From Caulobacteraceae bacterium (lineage in GTDB: Bacteria > Pseudomonadota > Alphaproteobacteria > Caulobacterales > Caulobacteraceae), in the NCBI GenBank assembly GCA_947479185.1, contig CANJYY010000043.1:1-12499 (forward strand): a stretch of DNA of 12,499 bases, written 5' to 3'. Shown here piece by piece: positions 6,801 to 12,499 of this stretch (position 1 is its first letter; the number at the start of each line of letters is the position of its first letter). The translations under genes and the position numbers were made by a program. The notes under the pieces are model-generated. The model made no database searches. It saw only the letters and a list, made by a program, of their open reading frames with translations, and was not told the DNA's origin.

Positions 6801-8657
6801 TCAGGCGCTGGCGACGAGGTCGGCGATCGCGGTCGGGTGAGTGAAATAGACCAGCAGTCCGGCGTCATCGAGCGTCTGGAACCGCACATTGGGCAGGCCG
6901 CCCCAGATGATTTTCGAGTCGGGCAGGACCAGGTGGTCGCACTCGGTGATCGTCCAGCGCTCGCCGCCGACATTGGAGGGCACCTCCCAGCCGGCCACGA
7001 AGGCGCGGTGCTCGGCCGAGAACCCGGCGCTTGACCGGGCGAACATCGCCTGGGCGTCGCGCACCAGCGACTCCATGACGCCGGGCGTCTTCAGCGCCGC
7101 CAGGTCGCAGGGGATATGGGTCAGCGACTGGCGCATGACCTTTTCCATCAGGTCGGAGCGGGTCTGGCGGCGCAGGATCTCGCCGACCAGATCGATCATG
7201 TGCGGGTTTTCCATGAACGCCCGGGAGAGCACGCTCATCATCGAGGTCGGCAGGCGCACGCTCTGCCGGTTTTCGGCGCTGGCCGGCCACTTCGGATTGA
7301 CCGCTACGCCGGCCACGACCCGGTCGGGGTGGAGGCAGGCGAACAGCATGCCGGCCGGTGTGCCTGCGTCGCGGATCAGCAGCTTGGCGCGGTCGATGCG
7401 CAGGGCGTCGACAACCCTGGCCATGTCGTCGGCCGCCTGCTCCAGATAGGGCATGGCCGCGACGTCGGTCAGGCCGAATCCGGGCCGCTGCGGCACCAGG
7501 GGGCGATAGCCGCGCGCGTGCAGCGCGACGACCAGCGCCGGCGGCAGGCGCCGACCGGTGGTCGCGCCGTGCATGACCAGCACCGGCTTGCCGCTGCGCG
7601 GGCCGTAGTCGATCACCGCGATACGGCGGTCGCCCGAGGCGACGACGCGCAGGCGGCCGTTGGGGTCGGCCGGCTCGAGCACCGTCTCGGCCGCGCCGGA
7701 CAGCGCCGCCAGGGTGCTGCTCTCGGCGGCCAGCCGCACCAGATCCTTGGCCTTGTTGACCCCGGTCTTGGCGAAGACCGACTTGAGCTGGCCACGCACG
7801 GTCGCGTCCTTGACCCCCAGAGCCTCGGCAACCTCACGGGCGGTCAGGCCCTGGGCGAAGCGGGCGGCGGCACGCGCCTCGGCGGTTGTGGCGCCGAAGG
7901 TGGTGGCCAGCACGGTCTCGAGCGACGTCGGCGACGCGTGGTCGCCGCACATCAGGTCCATCATCCGGCGCACCAGGTCGGGCGAGCGACGGGCGCCGGC
8001 CTTCTTCATCGCCTTCTTGAGGGCTTCGCGGGCGGTCTCGCGACCGACGCCGATGCGGGCGGCGGCGGCTTCCAGGTTCGGCGCGTCGAGCAGGGCCTCG
8101 GCGAGGCGGGCCTCCAGCGGCGTCAGGCCGAACGCCTCGCTGGCGCGGGCCGACAGGTCGCTGGCGCGCGAGGGGGCGAAGCAGAGCAGGGCGATTCGTC
8201 GGGTCGGTCCGGCGAGGGCGGCGCGGCAGGCGTCGGACAGGGGCCAGCCGGCCGCGGCCTCGCGCGAGCTGGCGCAGGCGGCCAGGGCGGCGCCGTTGGC
8301 CCCCTCGACCAGGCCGGTGGCCTGCCCGTCGCGCAGCGCCAGCCGGACCAGCCGGCGAAAGGCGGCCAGATCGGGCTGGCCGCCGAACCACTTCGAGAAG
8401 ACCTCGTCGGCCAGGGCGAGCTCGCCGCCGGCCTCGACGATGGCCACGCCGATGGCAGAGCGCGGCGCAACGGTCGCCGATCCGCGGGCGGTGGCGATCT
8501 GCGACGCTTCGGTCAGGGCGGCGGTCAGAGCTTCGGGATCGCGGTCCAGCGCCCAGGCCAGCGCGGCCCAGTCTTCAAGGATGGCCTGGGACGGACGTCC
8601 CTCGGCCAGCCTCTCCCGCATGATCTCGGGAAAGCCGTACTCCAGTTTCTTCAGCAC
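6801..8657 (-). CDS. Regulator with PAS-like region, two LuxR-type HTH domains and an alpha/beta-hydrolase domain
   Basis: A 618-residue fusion. Residues 67-160 resemble a PAS fold (SAIGVAIVEAGGELALADEVF). The first LuxR/GerE-type HTH is at about 176-232 (FGLTPLEARLAEALL, then recognition helix GVGRETAREALKKAMKKAG). The second, at about 254-312, is FGATTAEARAAARFAQGLT with GVKDATVRGQLKSVFAKTG. Residues about 345-618 are an alpha/beta-hydrolase fold: oxyanion HG (363-364), PQRPGFG (389-395), nucleophile elbow LLIRDAGTPAG (426-436), acid CDHLVLP (573-579), and a C-terminal helix start at DDAGLLVYFTHP (597-608). By this alignment the nucleophile is Asp430, the acid Asp574, and the usual GH histidine is Leu601, so ordinary hydrolase activity is doubtful. 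The start is GTG 8657, fixed by GGAGG at 8665-8669. Most likely a ligand-responsive DNA-binding protein controlling the divergent oxidoreductase gene. Domain calls are firm; the loss of catalysis is inferred. Confidence 0.85.
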   Translation of the reverse strand: MLKKLEYGFPEIMRERLAEGRPSQAILEDWAALAWALDRDPEALTAALTEASQIATARGSATVAPRSAIGVAIVEAGGELALADEVFSKWFGGQPDLAAFRRLVRLALRDGQATGLVEGANGAALAACASSREAAAGWPLSDACRAALAGPTRRIALLCFAPSRASDLSARASEAFGLTPLEARLAEALLDAPNLEAAAARIGVGRETAREALKKAMKKAGARRSPDLVRRMMDLMCGDHASPTSLETVLATTFGATTAEARAAARFAQGLTAREVAEALGVKDATVRGQLKSVFAKTGVNKAKDLVRLAAESSTLAALSGAAETVLEPADPNGRLRVVASGDRRIAVIDYGPRSGKPVLVMHGATTGRRLPPALVVALHARGYRPLVPQRPGFGLTDVAAMPYLEQAADDMARVVDALRIDRAKLLIRDAGTPAGMLFACLHPDRVVAGVAVNPKWPASAENRQSVRLPTSMMSVLSRAFMENPHMIDLVGEILRRQTRSDLMEKVMRQSLTHIPCDLAALKTPGVMESLVRDAQAMFARSSAGFSAEHRAFVAGWEVPSNVGGERWTITECDHLVLPDSKIIWGGLPNVRFQTLDDAGLLVYFTHPTAIADLVASA

Positions 8658-8668
8658 AGGTCTGCCTC

Positions 8669-8691
8669 CATCCGGGTCCCTCGACCGGATG
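8669..8691. promoter_or_regulatory. Inverted repeat 1 in the divergent intergenic region
   Basis: CATCCGG (8669-8675) and CCGGATG (8685-8691) form a perfect 7-bp inverted repeat with a 9-bp spacer. It abuts the GGAGG ribosome binding site of the regulator gene, so a bound protein or an mRNA hairpin here could repress the regulator itself. Confidence 0.45.
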
Positions 8692-8728
8692 CCTCATCAG
8701 TGTAGCGCGGATCGGGGCGGGGAGAACA

Positions 8729-8751
8729 GGACTCTCCGAACAGCAGAGTCC
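8729..8751. promoter_or_regulatory. Inverted repeat 2 in the divergent intergenic region
   Basis: GGACTCT (8729-8735) and AGAGTCC (8745-8751) form a perfect 7-bp inverted repeat with a 9-bp spacer, the same geometry as the repeat centred exactly 60 bp away at 8680. The arms differ in sequence, so the two need not bind the same protein. Its position midway between the divergent genes is typical for an operator. Confidence 0.45.
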
Positions 8752-8786
8752 CCATACCGGGGAAGAGAATTTCTGCGTGGCGGCGC

Positions 8787-8806
8787 GTTCGAACAAACGT
8801 TTAAAC
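8787..8806. promoter_or_regulatory. AT-rich cluster of three palindromes before the oxidoreductase gene
   Basis: Three 8-bp perfect palindromes are packed into 20 bp: GTTCGAAC (8787-8794), AAACGTTT (8795-8802) and, overlapping it, GTTTAAAC (8799-8806). This AT-rich island in GC-rich DNA lies 28 bases before the GTG start. TTTAAA (8800-8805) could serve as a -10 element, in which case a bound regulator would overlap the promoter. Confidence 0.45.
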
Positions 8807-8833
8807 CGGAGCCTCAACCAACCGGAGCCGCCC

Positions 8834-9934
<1,101 letters not shown>

Positions 9935-9947
9935 CGGCCGGAACAGG

Positions 9948-10050
9948 CAGGGTGCGTGGTTCGACACGCACCCTGCGGGTGCTGCTCACGATGACAAAAA
10001 TTGGTAGTCATCCTGAGCAGGCCGCCTTGCGGCCGTGTCGAAGGACGCAC
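9948..10050. repeat. Palindromic interspersed repeat with cloverleaf folding, in a gene leader
   Basis: The outer stem is 9952-9968 with 10034-10050 (15 of 17 paired). It encloses three hairpins end to end: 9968-9973 with 9977-9982 (6 bp, TGC loop), 9982-9995 with 10007-10020 (13 of 14 paired, 11-base loop), and 10020-10025 with 10029-10034 (6 bp, CTT loop). A rival 11-bp perfect stem, 9948-9958 with 9965-9975, excludes the outer stem and could act as a terminator after the oxidoreductase gene. The sequence type (GTCATCCTGAG, then GTGTCGAAGGACGCAC) matches intergenic repeats I remember from alphaproteobacterial genomes; copy number is unverified. It ends six bases before the VOC gene start and contributes that gene's only Shine-Dalgarno-like sequence. 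Confidence 0.8.
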
Positions 10051-10055
10051 GCGCC

Positions 10056-10952
10056 ATGCTGACCGAGATCGACCGTATCCTGCTGGCCACGCCCGACGCC
10101 GTCGGCTCGGCCATGCCCTGGCGCGACCTGCTGGGGGCGGAGTTCGTCGGCCGCGACCGGCTGGACAGTCTCGGCGCCCAGCGTATGACCCTGCGGGTCG
10201 GGACCACCGACATCGAGTTCCTGGAACCGGACGGGACGGGCGTGGTCGCCGACGAACTCGCGCGACGGGGCCGGGCTCACCTGTTCGCGGCGGGGGCCCA
10301 GAGCGAGGACGCCGCGGGCGTCGCGCGCCACGCGGCCGGGGCCGGGGCGGCCTGTGTCGACGCCGACGACCGCCATTATGTGACGCTCGACATCGAGGGC
10401 GCGCCGATCCGGTTCGTCGTCTCGCCGGCGGAAGAGCGGACGCCCGCCGGGAACGTGGATTTCCTCTACGAGGCCACGGTGCTGGCCGCCGACCAGGCGG
10501 CCGCCGTCGACCAGATCGCGCGCACCTTCAACCTCGACGCCGCGGCGTTCACGACCATCACCTCCGAGGCGTTCGGCTACACCGGCGTGCTGACCCTGTT
10601 CCATCCCGACCGGCTGCACCGCTTCGAGGTCATCACCCCGATCGACATGGACAAGACCATGGGCCGCTACTACCGGCGGGAGGGGGCGTCCTACTACATG
10701 GCCTTCGCCGAGAGCGCGGACATGCCGCTGATCGAGCAACTGGCCGCCGAGGCCGGGGCGGGAATCACGCTGGACCGGCCGGACGATCGCGACCCGGCCC
10801 TGACCGCCGACCAGCTGTGGCTGCATCCGGCGACGCTGGGCGGGATGATGCTGGGGGTGTCGCGGCCGAGCATGGCCTGGCGCTGGTCCGGCAAACCCGA
10901 ACGGGTCGAGCCCGTCACGCCGACGTCGGGAACACCGGCCACATCGCGCTGA
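10056..10952 (+). CDS. VOC-superfamily (glyoxalase-fold) protein with two modules
   Basis: A 298-residue protein of two repeated beta-alpha-beta-beta-beta units. The N-half (about 3-125) opens with ITVATPD-like EIDRILLATPD and closes with YVTLDIEGAPIRFVV (108-122). The C-half (about 134-275) runs from DFLYEATVLAAD (135-146) through HRFEVITPID (188-197) to LWLHPATLGGMMLGVSRP (254-271), which is the characteristic metal-ligand and closing-strand region of glyoxalase/epimerase proteins. Possible metal ligands include His257 and the Glu/His residues of the other strands, but a complete set was not mapped. The VOC fold covers glyoxalases, extradiol dioxygenases, epimerases and resistance proteins, so no reaction is assigned. 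ATG 10056 is chosen; AAGGA at 10041-10045, inside the repeat, is the only Shine-Dalgarno-like sequence. A GTG at 10035 is an alternative. The gene is read in the same direction as the oxidoreductase and overlaps the next gene tail to tail. Confidence 0.8.
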   Translation: MLTEIDRILLATPDAVGSAMPWRDLLGAEFVGRDRLDSLGAQRMTLRVGTTDIEFLEPDGTGVVADELARRGRAHLFAAGAQSEDAAGVARHAAGAGAACVDADDRHYVTLDIEGAPIRFVVSPAEERTPAGNVDFLYEATVLAADQAAAVDQIARTFNLDAAAFTTITSEAFGYTGVLTLFHPDRLHRFEVITPIDMDKTMGRYYRREGASYYMAFAESADMPLIEQLAAEAGAGITLDRPDDRDPALTADQLWLHPATLGGMMLGVSRPSMAWRWSGKPERVEPVTPTSGTPATSR

Positions 10953-12213
10953 TCGCCTTCCCGTCCCAGACCGCCAGATCGCCGAACTGCAGCAGCACCG
11001 CCTCGCTCTGGGTCGGGCGCAGGAACACCATGTCGTCCGCCTTCAGCGAGACCCGGTCCGAGCCCGTCAGCAGCTCCTGATTCGAGGATCGGCCGAACAG
11101 CGCCGAGGTCTGCAGGCCCGGCGGCGAGACCGGCGCGGCCAGCCAGTGGCCCCCGTGGATGAAGAAGGCCTGTTCGGTGTTGCGGTCCCACAGGCGGAAC
11201 AGCGGCGTCAGGGCCTCGCCCGTCGGCAGGTCGGTGCGCGGCAGGGCCTTGAGCACCGGGGTGGCGATGAAGGCCGCCGGGGCGTGTGCGGCCAGGGTGT
11301 CGACGTCGAAATCCAGCGGTTTGACGAAGGCCGAGCCGACCGAGATGTCGTTGGCGTAGGGGCTGTCGTGGTGCAGCCGGTAGGTCGGCGAGCCGGCGGT
11401 GTTCAGCGTCAGGGCGGCGGGGTTGAACGCCGCGCCCTGCGCCGTCCGCACCTGGTCGAGGAAGCCCTGGTAGAGGCCGCGGCTGCGGGCCAGGCCCTTG
11501 TCGCGGCCGTGGCCCGCCTTCACGTGGCCGAGGTGCGGGTCGTAGCCCATCAGGCCGCCGAGGCTGAGCGCCGGATCGGCGGCGATCCGCGTCAGGGCGG
11601 CGGCGAAGTCGGCCGGGTTGCTGAATCCGCCGCGATGCAGGCCGACGTCGATCTCCAGGCTGACGCGCATCGTCGTGCCGGCGGCGCGGGCGATGGCGGC
11701 GTACTGGTCGAGCCGGGCCGGCGTGTCGATCAGCCACTGCAGCCGGCGGGCGGGGTCGAAGCCTGCCGCCTTGCCAGGACCGGCGGCGTAGAAGGCGCGC
11801 GCCTCCGCAGCGGCCAGCGGCTTGCCCATCAGGTAGTCGCCGTCCGGCCGGGCCGCGACCATGGTCGCCAGCATCGGGCCGTTGAAGACCATGAACCGGG
11901 TCGTGCCGGCGCCCCGCGCCACGGCGTCGAGCAGGCCGACGGACGGCAGCGACTTGACCACCACCCGCAGGCCCTGCCGGGCCGGCAGGAAGCCCTTCAC
12001 GGCGTCGATGTTGGCCTGCAGCCGCCGCTGGTCGATGACCAGGGTCGGGCGCGCCAGCCCGGCGGCCTTCAGCGCGGCCTGCAGGCCGAGGAAATAGGGC
12101 GAATGGACCCCGCCGTGGTCGCCTGGCCGCAGCGCCAGGGTCCCGGCCGCGCCCAGGGCCAGCACGCCGCCTCCGGCCAGCATCAGACGACGGCGATCAA
12201 GGGGCAGCGGCAT
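10915..12213 (-). CDS. Tat-signal PLP fold-type III enzyme, D-threonine aldolase/DSD1-like
   Basis: A 432-residue protein. The N-terminus has a twin-arginine-type signal: DRRRLML (6-12) followed by a Gly/Ala/Leu hydrophobic core to about 28, with no obvious AxA cleavage site, so it may stay anchored. The rest is an alanine-racemase-like barrel: TLVIDQRRLQANI (57-69), the PLP lysine in LRVVVKSLPS (82-91; K87), MVFNGPML (108-115), SLEIDVGLHRGGF (185-197), and LMGYDPHLGH (221-230), then a beta domain ending GDLAVWDGKAISAMWPVF (411-428). Family members cleave or deaminate D-amino acids such as D-threonine or D-serine. D-threonine aldolase and D-serine dehydratase use a C-terminal His-x-Cys metal site; here the corresponding place reads RPTQSE (399-404), so metal use or chemistry may differ. 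Export of a PLP enzyme by Tat would fit folding with cofactor before transport. It overlaps the VOC gene by 38 bp. Confidence 0.82.
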   Translation of the reverse strand: MPLPLDRRRLMLAGGGVLALGAAGTLALRPGDHGGVHSPYFLGLQAALKAAGLARPTLVIDQRRLQANIDAVKGFLPARQGLRVVVKSLPSVGLLDAVARGAGTTRFMVFNGPMLATMVAARPDGDYLMGKPLAAAEARAFYAAGPGKAAGFDPARRLQWLIDTPARLDQYAAIARAAGTTMRVSLEIDVGLHRGGFSNPADFAAALTRIAADPALSLGGLMGYDPHLGHVKAGHGRDKGLARSRGLYQGFLDQVRTAQGAAFNPAALTLNTAGSPTYRLHHDSPYANDISVGSAFVKPLDFDVDTLAAHAPAAFIATPVLKALPRTDLPTGEALTPLFRLWDRNTEQAFFIHGGHWLAAPVSPPGLQTSALFGRSSNQELLTGSDRVSLKADDMVFLRPTQSEAVLLQFGDLAVWDGKAISAMWPVFPTSA

Positions 12214-12271
12214 GGCAAGGCTCTCGGAAGGGCGGGGCGTGAGGGTCGAGCCTGGACCGATGTCCCGTCAA

Positions 12272-12288
12272 GACGCCTGTACGGCGTC
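12272..12288. promoter_or_regulatory. Short inverted repeat between divergent genes
   Basis: GACGCC (12272-12277) and GGCGTC (12283-12288) are perfect 6-bp arms with a 5-bp spacer, near the middle of the 136-bp gap between the Tat-signal PLP gene and the divergent small gene. Possible operator; chance is a real alternative at this GC content. Confidence 0.25.
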
Positions 12289-12349
12289 GGCATGGAACGG
12301 GCGCGTCCGTGAGCCGTTGGCGGAGGGCAACTTCAGACAGGTGATCGCC

Positions 12350-12499
12350 ATGACCAACGACGTGCAGAAGACCGACGGCTCGCAGCCCGGTGTGATGGGC
12401 GACGGCACCGAGGAGCAGAACCTCGGCCAGCCGGGTCATCCGGAAGCCCGCATCACCGAAGCCGAGGTGAAGGACGCCTTCGGCAAGACCGACAAGCCG
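12350..12499 (+). CDS. Small hydrophilic protein of unknown function (cut by the right edge)
   Basis: Fifty codons are visible and the frame is open at the window end. The residues are strongly hydrophilic and rich in Gly, Glu, Asp, Gln and Thr (for example GDGTEEQNLGQPGHPEAR, 17-34), followed by a more helical stretch with TEAEVKDAFGKTDKP. There is no signal peptide or membrane segment. The composition suggests a disordered or stress-type small protein, but I do not recognise a family. ATG 12350 is chosen; ACAGG is eight bases upstream, and a GGAGGG lies farther back (12322-12327). An in-frame GTG at 12341 is a possible alternative start. The gene diverges from the Tat-signal PLP gene. Evidence that it is real is codon quality and position only. 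Confidence 0.5.
   Translation, partial: MTNDVQKTDGSQPGVMGDGTEEQNLGQPGHPEARITEAEVKDAFGKTDKP

Noticed and set aside
6801..8657. Calling the hydrolase domain a haloalkane dehalogenase
   Set aside because: The residue after the Asp nucleophile is Ala and not the halide-binding Trp, and the catalytic His is missing; only the Asp at the elbow is shared.
7116..8705. Plus-strand frame of 529 codons opposite the LuxR/hydrolase gene, and another at 7660-9201
   Set aside because: Low-complexity, domain-free translations that run antisense to firm domains; typical of high-GC DNA.
8777..8833. Earlier GTG start for the Old Yellow Enzyme gene
   Set aside because: It lacks a Shine-Dalgarno, would translate the palindrome cluster, and adds an unconserved tail; GTG 8834 has GGAG six bases upstream.
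9948..10050. tRNA-like cloverleaf, including a GGTTCGA string at 9958-9964
   Set aside because: The outer stem is 17 bp rather than 7, hairpin sizes do not fit tRNA arms, and GGTTCGA lies in the outer stem and not in a T-loop position. Better read as a palindromic repeat.

Overview
The window is GC-rich (roughly 70 percent by eye) and densely coded, with GTG starts and GGAGG-type ribosome binding sites. It looks like a chromosomal segment of an alphaproteobacterium. Caulobacteraceae (Caulobacter, Phenylobacterium, Brevundimonas) is my best guess. It rests on a small membrane protein ending in a NVGGHSWVAYGW-type tail, a CsgG/HfaB-type protein, a TTGACG promoter, and two interspersed palindromic repeats of a kind I associate with that family. 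No mobile-element genes, tRNA, rRNA or CRISPR array were seen.

Layout. (1) 1-2373, minus: a 5-oxoprolinase-type HyuA-HyuB fusion cut by the left edge, with a 103-bp palindromic repeat read in frame inside it. (2) 2409-4018, plus: a TerB/J-domain co-chaperone, a small two-helix membrane protein with its own promoter, and a four-helix DUF6632-like membrane protein. (3) 4105-5608, plus: an antibiotic-biosynthesis-monooxygenase-fold protein and an acyl-CoA dehydrogenase in a tight pair, ending at a hairpin terminator shared with the convergent next gene. (4) 5683-6648, minus: an exported CsgG/HfaB-like protein with a C-terminal SH3-like segment. (5) 6801-8657, minus: an unusual regulator (PAS-like region, two LuxR-type HTH domains, alpha/beta-hydrolase domain), divergent from (6) 8834-9934, plus: an Old Yellow Enzyme-family flavin oxidoreductase. 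The 176-bp gap between them holds three sets of palindromes. (7) 10056-10952, plus: a two-module VOC (glyoxalase-fold) protein whose leader is a second palindromic repeat. (8) 10915-12213, minus: a Tat-signal PLP fold-type III (D-threonine aldolase/DSD1-like) protein that overlaps the VOC gene tail to tail. (9) 12350 onward, plus: the start of a small hydrophilic protein cut by the right edge.

Two things stand out. First, the regulator's hydrolase domain appears to have Asp at the nucleophile position and Leu where the catalytic His should be. It looks like a hydrolase fold turned into a ligand sensor or covalent trap, next to an enzyme family that reduces electrophiles. Second, two repeats of unrelated sequence (485-587 and 9952-10050) share one architecture: a 17-bp outer stem enclosing three hairpins. 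One sits inside a reading frame and the other carries a gene's Shine-Dalgarno-like sequence. Function calls rest on motif recognition only; no database search was run. No stretch over 300 bases lacks a gene.
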